64,000 nucleotides of DNA from Chryseobacterium joostei. GTDB taxonomy: Bacteria > Bacteroidota > Bacteroidia > Flavobacteriales > Weeksellaceae. The stretch is taken from NCBI RefSeq assembly GCF_003815775.1, contig NZ_CP033926.1:2604001-2668000 (forward strand), read 5' to 3'. The translations under genes and the position numbers were made by a program. Below the pieces are notes generated by a model. It did not search any database, was not told the DNA's origin, and worked only from the letters and a program-made list of their open reading frames with translations. Every line of letters starts with the position of its first letter. The first letter of the stretch is position 1. Positions 1-8,872 of this stretch are shown here, piece by piece.

Positions 1-656
1 ACTACCACATAAACAAATTTTTCGCTGAGTTTTTTCCCTTTCTTATTTACAAAAAAATATGATTCATATTCTGTCTGAGGCTTTCTTATTTCCTGATAAC
101 TTTTAAGAAGCTTAGACAAATCCCCGGAAATAGGAATTACCCTTTCTTTATTCCCTTTTCCGACTACTTTTAATTCATATTCGTTTAAATCAACATGCTC
201 AAATATCAGGCCACAAAGCTCTGCTTTTCTCATACCGGTTTGATAAAGGACTTCCATGATGCACTTTTCCAGCAAATCCTGTACCTGCCCGAATACCCGG
301 TCATTCAGATCCCCCATTTCCTCCTTAGACATAGGAATCTGCTTCTCTGCATAAAATTTCAGGGAAGAAATACCCTCAGTAGGAGAAACCTTAATTTCGC
401 CTATCTTTAAAAGGAAAAGATAAAAACTTCGGAGTGATGATAACTTTCTGTTGATACTTCTTTTGGAAATATTGTTTTCACTTAGCTCAACGATGAAATT
501 TCTGATGATTTTCTTGTCGGCCTTACTTACATCTTCAGACGACTCTGTTCGGAGATAGAAATGAAAAAAGTCATCAAGGTCTTTTTTGTAGCTTGTAATG
601 GTGTGAGGTGAGTACCTCTTTTCGAATTGTAGATATTCTAAGAACTTATCCAGCAT
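1..656 (-). CDS. XerC/XerD-type tyrosine recombinase, C-terminus cut by window edge
   Basis: Reading leftwards from an ATG at 656, an uninterrupted frame of 218 codons reaches the window edge, so the C-terminal third is missing. The N-terminus (MLDKFLEYLQFEKRYSPHTI) is a typical SAM-like core-binding domain of chromosomal Xer recombinases. The catalytic half begins with TGMRKAEL, which carries the first catalytic Arg, and VGKGNKERVIP, which carries the catalytic Lys. The HxxR, second His and Tyr motifs would lie beyond the window. Xer proteins resolve chromosome dimers at dif. Its position beside rpsU, outside the mobile element, fits a housekeeping recombinase. XerC and XerD cannot be told apart here. 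Confidence 0.88.
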   Translation of the reverse strand, partial: MLDKFLEYLQFEKRYSPHTITSYKKDLDDFFHFYLRTESSEDVSKADKKIIRNFIVELSENNISKRSINRKLSSLRSFYLFLLKIGEIKVSPTEGISSLKFYAEKQIPMSKEEMGDLNDRVFGQVQDLLEKCIMEVLYQTGMRKAELCGLIFEHVDLNEYELKVVGKGNKERVIPISGDLSKLLKSYQEIRKPQTEYESYFFVNKKGKKLSEKFVYVV

Positions 657-731
657 GGGTGTAAAAACAAAAATTCACTTCTCAAATATAAGAATTTAAG
701 AAGTGAATTAGTATATGGTTAAGAAAAAATC

Positions 732-929
732 TTAAGCCTGCTCTTCCTTGCTAAGTGCTCTTTGTTTGTAAGCAGCTTTTAACTTAGATTGTCTCAAAGT
801 TACAGAAGGCTTGATAAACGCTTGTCTAGATCTTAATTGACGAACAGTACCTGTTTTATCAAATTTTCTCTTGTATTTTTTTAAAGCTCTGTCGATGGAT
901 TCACCATCTTTTACTGGAATTATTAACAT
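732..929 (-). CDS. rpsU: 30S ribosomal protein bS21
   Basis: This 65-residue basic protein starts MLIIPVKDGESIDRALKKYK, the conserved bS21 N-terminus, followed by the RKFDKTG and LRSRQAF segments of the family. bS21 is a small-subunit protein near the anti-Shine-Dalgarno region of 16S rRNA. The length fits Bacteroidetes bS21. The gene is divergent to nothing nearby and lies downstream of a strong promoter at 953-983. Identification is secure. Confidence 0.97.
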   Translation of the reverse strand: MLIIPVKDGESIDRALKKYKRKFDKTGTVRQLRSRQAFIKPSVTLRQSKLKAAYKQRALSKEEQA

Positions 930-952
930 ATTTTACATCTCATTTTGGATTG

Positions 953-983
953 CAAAACTAGACCTTTTTTCTTAAAGTACAAA
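953..983 (-). promoter_or_regulatory. Promoter of rpsU, Bacteroidetes consensus
   Basis: On the minus strand the sequence reads TTTG (980-983), exactly 19 nt, then TAGTTTTG (953-960). This matches the published flavobacterial primary sigma consensus TTTG-N19-TAnnTTTG in both boxes and in spacing. It sits 24 nt before the rpsU start codon. Confidence 0.85.
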
Positions 984-1561
984 ATATCATCACCTTTTTC
1001 TTTAAAAAAATATAATATTCCTTTACTACAAAGGGATTAAACAATAAAGGATACAGCAATATAAAAATACACACATTTTATATCAACTAGCAACCCGAAT
1101 TAAAACGTTCCTATCCTAGCTCATTGTTTTTCTGATATATTTCAGAGAAATTCTATTTTTATAACTAACCTATCAAACTTTCACCAACCAATACAACTAC
1201 TACAATTTCTATTAATAACCTTATATCATATATACTATATAACAATTTGACAACAAACTACACCAACATCATCTCTATTATAACCCATCTAGCACTACAT
1301 GCAGTAAAAGAACTTCAATCCTTAGTCCCAACTAGTTTAAAGGAAATACAATGCAATCAACATATTCAACAGTTATACTATATAATGTAATTACCTACAA
1401 TAGCTTATTAGTGCAAACTGTTCTGGGAAAAACAAAGAATAAAATTAAAATAGCGACAATTGTACTGACATTTTTCTTGAATATCAGATAACAATTCGCG
1501 TTTAATGATTATTATTAAAAAAAGCGACGGGTAGTATTAACGGTATTTAAACAAAATATTC
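984..1561. other. Gene-free AT-rich stretch between rpsU and ssrA
   Basis: About 580 bases lie between the divergent rpsU and ssrA promoters. I see no open frame of plausible composition, no tRNA-like fold and no clear repeat. The stretch is very AT-rich with many short runs of A and T. It may be decayed sequence. Confidence 0.5.
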
Positions 1562-1569
1562 TATCTTTG
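1562..1569 (+). promoter_or_regulatory. -7 box of the ssrA promoter
   Basis: TATCTTTG matches the Bacteroidetes -7 consensus TAnnTTTG and lies 16 nt upstream of the mature tmRNA 5' end. I could not find a good -33 TTTG at the expected 19-nt spacing. Confidence 0.6.
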
Positions 1570-1585
1570 CATCCACTTAATTAAT

Positions 1586-1984
1586 GGGGTTGACTGGTTT
1601 CGACAGCAAGACCAATGGGTAAGTAAGCATGCAGAGAACCGTAGCGCGATCTCTATAATCCCTTGCTACAAAATTTTAACTGGCAACGAAGAGTTCGCTC
1701 TTGCAGCTTAATATCGAAGTATAGTAGATCAAGCGTTTTCCCGAAGATTTCAGTAGGGAAGCAAGATATTCCACAAATGCTCTGTTCTGCGGCGTTTGAT
1801 TCTGGGATATAGGAATGCAGAAATAAGGTTTCGGAAGCTTCGGCTGAAATTCGAAAACTTTAGAAGATAAGTTGAAAGTTGGGTGTCTACTCTCTGCTTT
1901 CAATCGAAAACCAATAGTAGAATAAGCATGTAGAAAGCTTATGTATTGCTTGTTTGGACGAGGGTTCGAATCCCTCCAACTCCA
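1586..1984 (+). ncRNA. ssrA: tmRNA (SsrA)
   Basis: The 5' end GGGGTTGACTGGTTTCGACAG is the hallmark tmRNA start apart from one extra base of variation. The 3' end carries the T-arm GGTTCGAATCC followed by CAACTCC, which pairs with GGGGTTG to close a 7-bp acceptor stem. The discriminator base is A1984 and CCA is not encoded. The tag frame is open through ACT-GGC-AAC to GAA-GAG-TTC-GCT-CTT-GCA-GCT and stops at TAA 1709-1711. The tag therefore ends TGNEEFALAA, with the usual ALAA protease degron. tmRNA rescues stalled ribosomes. The 3' end is the integration site of the adjacent mobile element and is rebuilt intact by the insertion. Confidence 0.96.
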
Positions 1985-1985
1985 C
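1971..1985 (+). repeat. Left attachment site (attL core) at the ssrA 3' end
   Basis: The 15-bp sequence TCCCTCCAACTCCAC covers the T-arm end and acceptor stem of ssrA. It recurs identically and in the same orientation at 18637-18651. Bases on either side differ (A/TTAA here, C/AAAA there), so 15 bp is the exact shared core. Confidence 0.92.
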
Positions 1986-1987
1986 TT

Positions 1988-2021
1988 AAAAACCGCTTTT
2001 AACCATTTAAAAGCGGTTTTT
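1988..2021 (+). terminator. Element-borne terminator replacing the ssrA terminator
   Basis: AAAACCGCTTTTAA (1989-2002) pairs perfectly with TTAAAAGCGGTTTT (2007-2020) over a 4-nt loop and is followed by a T-rich run. It lies just inside the left end of the element, so it now terminates ssrA. The original ssrA terminator was displaced to the right side of the insertion (18652-18680). Confidence 0.88.
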
Positions 2022-2030
2022 ATTTTTAAC

Positions 2031-2051
2031 TTGTACTAAAATCGTACTAAA
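2031..2051. repeat. Left arm-type repeat pair, possible integrase-binding sites
   Basis: Two copies of a TYGTACTAAA unit start at 2031 (TTGTACTAAA) and 2042 (TCGTACTAAA), 11 bp apart. The same paired arrangement, with the same orientation and 11-bp spacing, occurs just inside the right end at 18480-18500. Paired short direct repeats near both ends are typical of arm-type sites bound by the N-terminal domain of lambda-type integrases. The assignment is inference. Confidence 0.55.
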
Positions 2052-2086
2052 TCTTTCTCATAAGACCCAGCATTTCTTTTATTCTA

Positions 2087-5000
2087 TCAACCTTTACTTT
2101 TTTTAGACTTGGCAGCTTTAGAATTTCTTTTGTTTTTCCAATTTTGAATATAATCTAATAGAGGTTTTCCTTTTAATGGTAATAGGGTGAATAATTTTAT
2201 ATGCTTTGCAGGCAAAGAATTAACCCTTAATATGATGTTGCATTCTTCTAAATTATCTGTGTAAAATTTATCTAGCACAAACAACTTAGATAATAATTTA
2301 GTATCATTTATTAGAACTTTAAATAATTTTTTTTCATCCGTATTATAATCTAATTTGTTATAGAGATAACCTTCTTCAAGTAAAGGATTTCCATACTTTA
2401 AAAATGAAATATTACTATTTATATTATCAAAAAAATTTCGGATAACACTTTCAAAATCAACTGTATTTATGGCTGATAAAAACACTATTTTTTGACAATT
2501 AAAAATATTATTATGAAGATTTTTACATGAGTCTAAATTACTGAATGAAAAATACCTTTCTTCTTGAGGAGACTTTTTACCATCTTCTTTATGAGTAAAA
2601 TAAAAATTCAAATCATCATTACTTTCATAATCATTTTTCAAGTAATATTCAAGAGCCTTGATAGTCTGATAGCCAGTAAGAGAAATATCTGTTAAAAAAA
2701 CTATATTTTCAGGCACAACCTCACTACAAAGCTCATTAAAATTGGAGAGCCAATTAAAAGTCCTACTTTCAAAATTACACTTATCAAGCAACCTTTTAAG
2801 ACCATTTTCATCATCAAAAGGATTTTTAATAGGAACAAGTATCGTTTTTTGTCCATCCTCTAAATATGCGCTTAAAGTTTCTTGAAAGTATTTAATATGA
2901 TCCTCAGAAATATAATTATGACGAAACAATACTTCTAAGATTGTTCTATATAAATATTCTAAATTCAAATCATTATCATCCATGTATTGCTTTAATTCAC
3001 TTCCTGCTATACTCTCGTCATTAAATAAATACAACCAACCAGATATTCTATGTAATAATTCTGACGGATTTTTTAAATGACATGAAAGCATCTTCTTCAA
3101 CTCCTGAAAATTAGTATACCCTTCAATAATTGAAACTATACTTTCTAAATTATTATTTTTAGGAAATAAACTAATATATGCATCTAAATTTATCTGTTCT
3201 GTATTTTCAACAAAAACACTATTATATAATACTTTCCTTCTATTAATACGATCATAGCATTTAGATATTTCATTTTGAAGAATGTACACGTACAATGTAT
3301 TACCTTCCTTATATAAATACTGTAAAGCGCCTCTAAGTCTTAAAGCATTAGCAATCTCTTCTAAACTTTCTTCTTGGAAAATATCATAATCATGGTTATA
3401 TAAATATATTTTTTCAATTTCTGAAGATATTATATCATTTAAATATACTTTATAAGTAATGTCTCTTGAAATAGGATGTTCAGTATCCTCAACTCTAATA
3501 TTATTTTTTACAAATTTTGAAATTTCAATAGAATTTTCTGTTTTAGAATCTAAGAATAATCCTGTAATATAAATTTCTTTCAAAATTTGAGAAAAATTTA
3601 TATTATTATCAGGTACTTGTTCCATAAAAATTTCCAAAGAATCTATTATTGTCTGATATAGTTCTAAAAGATTATTATCTTTAATTATCAACTTTTCATT
3701 AATAGAAAACAATAAATCTAAATCTACATTATCATCTTTATAGCAATCAAAATGAATTTTTAGATAATTTATGACATCTTTAAGCCCATTATCAAATGTT
3801 GAGCATAATTCAAATACTGTAGTACTCCAAATTGATTGGTATTGAAATATTGTTAATTCATCAGTTATAATATTATCAACAAATCTTTGAATAAATTCAA
3901 TTTTAAACTCATCATTCATTTCAAATAAAGGAGATGTCGGATAGAATCTTGTATTCAATTCATTTAGTGTAAAATTAAATTTTGAATTATTTTGCACCAA
4001 ATTAATAGTATCTAACCTAGAAATTATTTCTTCCATAGTTTGCCAATAAGTAGCAATATTTACATCAGCTATAACACCTTTAAAATCGGTTATTCTTTCA
4101 TAATCAGAATAAAATGGGATAATAGGTAAATTTGATAAACTTTCGTATGGTTTATAAAAAATTGGGAATGTCTTATATTTTGAATTAAAATCCATGTGAA
4201 TATCTATTACAGACTTTAATTTTTTAATAAACACACAAAAATTAGGAGCAACCAAAATTTTATTTAAATTTTCAGTTGAAACTGTATATTCAATTTCTTT
4301 TGTTTCCTCCAAAGAAGAATCAATATCTAAATAATCATATTTTTTAATTTCTATATTTTCGTAAACTTTTTTCACAAAAATCTTCTCGCCATTCTTTAAT
4401 ACAATTAATCCGTTTAATGCTATATTTTTCAAACTAATATCATTAGTATCTGGATATAATAATGCAGTCATATCTTTTATCCAGCCATAAAATAATGACT
4501 CATCCGCATCAATTTCTTCTAATACATCTCTCTTAAAATGAGTGAAGTGATTAACCTGATCCTTTTTAAAAAGCATCATAATAAGCAGATTTCTATACTG
4601 CTCTAAAAACTCATTTAGACAAAAATACTCACCTATTTTCGAACCCCTTTTATTTGAAAGGATAAGTGAATAACTATTATTAGAAAAGTCTTCATAGTGC
4701 AAATCGGATATTTTATCTACCCATAAAAACTGATGTTTTTTATCTTGATATTCCCCTTGCTCAACTGAGATTTCTAACAACAATTTCCAAGAAGCAATAA
4801 GGTTGTTATTATCTTCTGATTTTTCAAATAAAGTTAAAAAAGATATTATTTGATAGTACGCTTTTAGGTCTTCTTCATTTTTGAGAAAATTGTGATTATT
4901 CTTTTTCCATTCTGAAAATCTTAAAAATAAATAACTTGCAAAAACATTTAAAAAATCAGTAGTTTGACTTTGTGTAAGTATTATTTTATTTACTTCAGCT

Positions 5001-7690
5001 AATAAAATAATATCATTAAATGATTCCAATTTTTTTTCCATCAAATCCCAATGTGAAACATCTAACTTGAGGTCAGGTTGTGCTAAAGCGGAAAACATAA
5101 TTTTTTCAGAATAATTTAGTGTTATGGTATTATTAGTTTTTAAAGATAAAATAGCAGTCAATAATTTATCTGCATCGCTTAAATCTCTCCTATCATATAT
5201 ATTCTCTATCAAAATTTTAATATGTTCAGTATGTGAAGATAAATCGTCTTGATATAACAAAATTGTATTTAAAAAATGACTTAGAGATAAACCTGTTAAT
5301 TTATTTGCACTTTCTGTTAGTGACCAAAATTCATCAGGAAAATTAGAAATCAGATTATTATAGAATAAAAAATATAGAGCTCCTCTACCAGTATCTGTAA
5401 ATGGTATTTTCTTCGCAAGCTTCTTCTTTATGCTATTTAAACGTCTATCATTATCAAATTGGTTGTAAAAAAATCTAAGATTATCTTTCAATCCAAATTT
5501 AACATCGTCCGTCAAAATTTCAAGCTTAGAGATAGCTTCTTGAATTTCTGTTTGGGATAAAACATTTTTATTCTTGTTTGCATTATTTATATCATATTTT
5601 ATATCATCTTTAAATTTCTGATATTCCCCAGAATCTGCATAAGTTTGAACATTTACTATTTTAGTTTTACTATCATTATATTGTAGCCCATTTATTGATA
5701 ACCATTCGTGCATATTTTCAAATAGCTTTTTAGCTCTGTCTTCATTTTCTACAAAAATGAAAATATCATCAACAAAACGATAATAAAACTCCCTCTTCTG
5801 ATCCGATATAAATATTTTTTCAACTAAGGTATCTAAGCTACCCAAATATAATTCTGCTAAATACCTCGCAAACACAGGACCTTGTGGTAAGCCCACTTTC
5901 GAATTTTCAGTTGTTTTAATTGAAAGATCAATTAGATAACTAATTATATTTCTATACTTAATAATATCTTCATTAGATAACTCTTTCAATTTATTTTTAA
6001 TTGGAAGAGGTGCTTCTTCAAAAAGTTTTATCTTTAATCTTTGAAGATCAATTTTATCGTAGAAACTTTTTATATCTAACTTTATCAGATAATAATTCGA
6101 ATATTCTAAATTAAAAAGGATACTCTCTATTTTTCGAGTATATTTTGCCCAATTAATAAACCAGTTAGTAAAAATATTATTTTTATAAAAACTACTAGAA
6201 AATTCATACCCATAAGAATTACCAGAAATCTCACTATAGTATAGGGTATTTAGAACAAAAATAAAGTATATTGAAATTATATTATTTAAAGGATCTATAT
6301 TAAATAATTTACGAATTTTTGAATTTTCTTTTCTTTCGAACTTATATTTATCAATATCAAAGATGTAACCTCCTTTATATATTTCTTCAATACTTTTCTT
6401 TACAACCTCAAAATCAATTGTATTAATTGTTTCCAACTGAGGAAATAACGGAACTTCATCATTTTTTAATGAATATTGATATAAAGACTTTCGTATTTTG
6501 TTAAAAAGGTTAAAATCAATATTTATAATTCTATAATCGGAGATCTTTTCTAATGAAACTCCCTTAATTAATTCAACCGGAGATACCGTTTTGCATTGAA
6601 AACAAGAAGAGCACCTACCTAAACTTTTACAGGTTATCGGCTTTAAATACTTAAGAGTTTCAATATTTTTTAAGGTAATTTCCTTATTAAATCCTCTGAC
6701 TCTAGAAAAAATCTCCAATAATAATTCTTGCCCAAAATTAATATTCTCTTGAGTCTGTAATTGTCCCAGTAATCCAACTAAAATGCTTCTCTCTTTATTG
6801 TCTAATCCTTTTTCAAAATCATTAAAAATCAATTTTAAATGCTCACACTGACTTAAAGAACTTATTATCTCTTCTAAAGATAAATTATCTGCAATTTTAG
6901 AAGCTTTTTTTACTTTATAATATGAGTTTCTTGGCAAACTATCTGTCTTTGCAAAGTCACTTAAAACTGATTCAATAATTTTAATTGATGCAGGTTGAGC
7001 TTGAGATAATATCTCGAGTTGTTTCTGTAAAAATTTTTCACTTGGAATACTTAGCCAATTATCAACTTCAAAATCAAACTCTTCATTTATATTTACAAAA
7101 AAAGATAATTTATTACTACCCTTATTTTGAGAAAGAGGGAGTTTTATTCCTGAACCTACACCTTTTGAATATTTATTAACAAAAGGAACTTTTGGAAATT
7201 TATCTACAGCTATATCGCTAGCAAATTTATCTTTAACATTAAAATAAATGTAATTTATTAAATTATAGCCGTCACTTTTAGTAACAAGTCGTTCAAAAAA
7301 GATCCAAATGTGAAATCCTCTTCTACCGGAAAATTCTACCAAATGAGGTATATTTTTCTCATTTAAAAATTCTACAACTATTTCCGCCGCAGTTTTGACA
7401 TCTCTTAAATTACTTGGATTAATTTTATTTTCGTCTATCTCCTTTTTAGAAATATCCAAATCAATACATATCCATTTTATAAATGCAGTATCAACTATAT
7501 GCAACTCTTGATAAGTTAATAAACTTTTTTGGTTTCTTAACATATCTTCTATTGTTACCGGTGTTATACGTTCTTTAATTAACTTATAACTACCATTCTC
7601 TTGTTGTCTTCCATATTTTAGATCGTCTACATAAAATATACTGAATAACTTATCCGATAGAATCCTATATAGGTTATCACTATTATCCAT
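2087..7690 (-). CDS. Primase-reverse transcriptase fusion, candidate defence polymerase
   Basis: This is a 1867-residue protein. Residues about 65-200 look like an archaeo-eukaryotic primase of the TOTE-like type: ICIDLDIS (Asp77, Asp79), SGRRGFHIW (His127) and GSGIKLPLS (Lys183 region). A CX5CX2CX2C cluster (Cys354, 360, 363, 366) may bind zinc or an Fe-S cluster. Residues about 530-690 hold a reverse transcriptase: motif A KLDIKSFYDKI (Asp539), GLPQGPVFA near 600, and catalytic FVDD (Asp641, Asp642), then a KTKIV segment. The remaining ~1180 residues are unrecognised, except that IVFLTDISLTGYQT near 1665 loosely resembles a phosphoribosyltransferase PRPP loop. There are no group II intron maturase features or retron msr/msd. 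The architecture recalls the defence RTs called UG10/DRT7, from memory only. It is the last gene of the five-gene operon, 82 nt after the SMEK gene, and very AT-rich. Confidence 0.85.
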   Translation of the reverse strand: MDNSDNLYRILSDKLFSIFYVDDLKYGRQQENGSYKLIKERITPVTIEDMLRNQKSLLTYQELHIVDTAFIKWICIDLDISKKEIDENKINPSNLRDVKTAAEIVVEFLNEKNIPHLVEFSGRRGFHIWIFFERLVTKSDGYNLINYIYFNVKDKFASDIAVDKFPKVPFVNKYSKGVGSGIKLPLSQNKGSNKLSFFVNINEEFDFEVDNWLSIPSEKFLQKQLEILSQAQPASIKIIESVLSDFAKTDSLPRNSYYKVKKASKIADNLSLEEIISSLSQCEHLKLIFNDFEKGLDNKERSILVGLLGQLQTQENINFGQELLLEIFSRVRGFNKEITLKNIETLKYLKPITCKSLGRCSSCFQCKTVSPVELIKGVSLEKISDYRIINIDFNLFNKIRKSLYQYSLKNDEVPLFPQLETINTIDFEVVKKSIEEIYKGGYIFDIDKYKFERKENSKIRKLFNIDPLNNIISIYFIFVLNTLYYSEISGNSYGYEFSSSFYKNNIFTNWFINWAKYTRKIESILFNLEYSNYYLIKLDIKSFYDKIDLQRLKIKLFEEAPLPIKNKLKELSNEDIIKYRNIISYLIDLSIKTTENSKVGLPQGPVFARYLAELYLGSLDTLVEKIFISDQKREFYYRFVDDIFIFVENEDRAKKLFENMHEWLSINGLQYNDSKTKIVNVQTYADSGEYQKFKDDIKYDINNANKNKNVLSQTEIQEAISKLEILTDDVKFGLKDNLRFFYNQFDNDRRLNSIKKKLAKKIPFTDTGRGALYFLFYNNLISNFPDEFWSLTESANKLTGLSLSHFLNTILLYQDDLSSHTEHIKILIENIYDRRDLSDADKLLTAILSLKTNNTITLNYSEKIMFSALAQPDLKLDVSHWDLMEKKLESFNDIILLAEVNKIILTQSQTTDFLNVFASYLFLRFSEWKKNNHNFLKNEEDLKAYYQIISFLTLFEKSEDNNNLIASWKLLLEISVEQGEYQDKKHQFLWVDKISDLHYEDFSNNSYSLILSNKRGSKIGEYFCLNEFLEQYRNLLIMMLFKKDQVNHFTHFKRDVLEEIDADESLFYGWIKDMTALLYPDTNDISLKNIALNGLIVLKNGEKIFVKKVYENIEIKKYDYLDIDSSLEETKEIEYTVSTENLNKILVAPNFCVFIKKLKSVIDIHMDFNSKYKTFPIFYKPYESLSNLPIIPFYSDYERITDFKGVIADVNIATYWQTMEEIISRLDTINLVQNNSKFNFTLNELNTRFYPTSPLFEMNDEFKIEFIQRFVDNIITDELTIFQYQSIWSTTVFELCSTFDNGLKDVINYLKIHFDCYKDDNVDLDLLFSINEKLIIKDNNLLELYQTIIDSLEIFMEQVPDNNINFSQILKEIYITGLFLDSKTENSIEISKFVKNNIRVEDTEHPISRDITYKVYLNDIISSEIEKIYLYNHDYDIFQEESLEEIANALRLRGALQYLYKEGNTLYVYILQNEISKCYDRINRRKVLYNSVFVENTEQINLDAYISLFPKNNNLESIVSIIEGYTNFQELKKMLSCHLKNPSELLHRISGWLYLFNDESIAGSELKQYMDDNDLNLEYLYRTILEVLFRHNYISEDHIKYFQETLSAYLEDGQKTILVPIKNPFDDENGLKRLLDKCNFESRTFNWLSNFNELCSEVVPENIVFLTDISLTGYQTIKALEYYLKNDYESNDDLNFYFTHKEDGKKSPQEERYFSFSNLDSCKNLHNNIFNCQKIVFLSAINTVDFESVIRNFFDNINSNISFLKYGNPLLEEGYLYNKLDYNTDEKKLFKVLINDTKLLSKLFVLDKFYTDNLEECNIILRVNSLPAKHIKLFTLLPLKGKPLLDYIQNWKNKRNSKAAKSKKSKG

Positions 7691-7772
7691 TTTTTAAAAT
7701 TTGCTATTATTATTCAAAGATAGGACTTGCGAAGATAGTGTTGACATTATAAATTACTTTTAAATTAATCTT

Positions 7773-8846
7773 CTATAAATTAATATCTTGTTTACATAAT
7801 TCAAAATAATACGTTTTTCTATAATCACTATCATTTTTGTAATAACCTCGTATAAAAGGTATTTGTTCTCTGTAAGCCTTTCTGTTTTGAAAATCAACAA
7901 AAATCATTGGATCCTCTTCACTTAAATCTATTTCAATAATATTTTCAAGAGGAATTCTTTCTATTACATCAGTTCTAATAATTTTTAAATCATTAGAAAT
8001 CGAACCTTCTTCTCTATCTCTAAGATAATTCCATTCTCCCATTTTATTCACAACAATTTTATCGTAATATTGAATCTGAACTTCTAAGAAATTTTCATTG
8101 AGATCAAAACTGAATACCTTATACCAATCCGCTCTTTGCTTAGTTATAGGATCATCAAAGAAAGGATAAGCTTGATCCGTTATAGATCTGATGATTATTT
8201 TTTCATATTTAAATTTGTACGAGGGGTCATAATAATTAAATATTGCCTCTGAAACATCATTCGATGTATGAATTAAAGATTTTACAATTTTCTTCCGAAT
8301 TATTTGTTTCTTTTTAAAGATTGCTACATCACTTATTTTCTTTTTAGGAGCAAATCTATCTTCTTTTAAGATATTTCTAATTTTCTCTAACTTACCTGTT
8401 GGAGCAAAAGAAAGTTTTGATATAATCTTAGAAAAATCTAAAATATGTTCATCTGGAATAAAAAGAAAGCCTTCTTTAACTTTCAAATTTTTATATGATA
8501 ACTGTTTTTTACCTAAAATAAATATAATTAATGTTTCGAAATCTAAATCTAATCCATCTTCAAAAAATTTATCTAATGTTTCCTGGACTTTACTTTTTCT
8601 AGAATTAGCAGTTACTTGTATAGCAATAGCATTGATTGAGTCTTGTAAATCAATAGCTTTAAAATTCTGTTTATATTCATTTGAATTACTAAGTTGTAAA
8701 TCAAATAAGATATTTAATATTTCTTGTATATGATACTCAGAAATTATATTTATATCCTGTAAATTCGATTGAGAAAGCATTTCGATTTTATTCCTTAAAA
8801 TCCCAAACTCCTCTATTATTTCTTTTAAGTAAAATTCTCTTTTCAA
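7773..8846 (-). CDS. SMEK-domain protein
   Basis: This 357-residue protein begins with a helical region. The segment LNILFDLQLSNSNE is followed by KAIDLQD and AIAIQVTANSRKSKVQETLDK (residues about 45-95), which closely follows the SMEK domain pattern AIDLGD...AIQVTS...SKI. The spaced Asp66 and Gln76-Val-Thr are reminiscent of a degenerate restriction-endonuclease-like core; this is my inference. The C-terminal part (about 200-357) is beta-rich in appearance and unassigned. SMEK domains are known mostly as N-terminal modules in bacterial conflict proteins, with unknown biochemistry. The gene lies 26 nt after the helical-protein gene and before the primase-RT gene, so it probably shares their transcript. 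Confidence 0.7.
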   Translation of the reverse strand: MKREFYLKEIIEEFGILRNKIEMLSQSNLQDINIISEYHIQEILNILFDLQLSNSNEYKQNFKAIDLQDSINAIAIQVTANSRKSKVQETLDKFFEDGLDLDFETLIIFILGKKQLSYKNLKVKEGFLFIPDEHILDFSKIISKLSFAPTGKLEKIRNILKEDRFAPKKKISDVAIFKKKQIIRKKIVKSLIHTSNDVSEAIFNYYDPSYKFKYEKIIIRSITDQAYPFFDDPITKQRADWYKVFSFDLNENFLEVQIQYYDKIVVNKMGEWNYLRDREEGSISNDLKIIRTDVIERIPLENIIEIDLSEEDPMIFVDFQNRKAYREQIPFIRGYYKNDSDYRKTYYFELCKQDINL

Positions 8847-8872
8847 TATATTATAATTTAATAAAAAATTAC

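Noticed and set aside
195..410. 71-codon plus-strand frame inside the Xer recombinase gene
   Set aside because: It is antisense to a clear recombinase frame with catalytic motifs.
1676..1903. 75-codon frame on the minus strand inside the tmRNA gene
   Set aside because: It lies fully within the tmRNA and is antisense to it; its composition has no family similarity.
2087..7690. The RT as a retron or group II intron protein
   Set aside because: No msr/msd-like structure is adjacent, there is no maturase or HNH domain, and the primase fusion does not occur in those classes.
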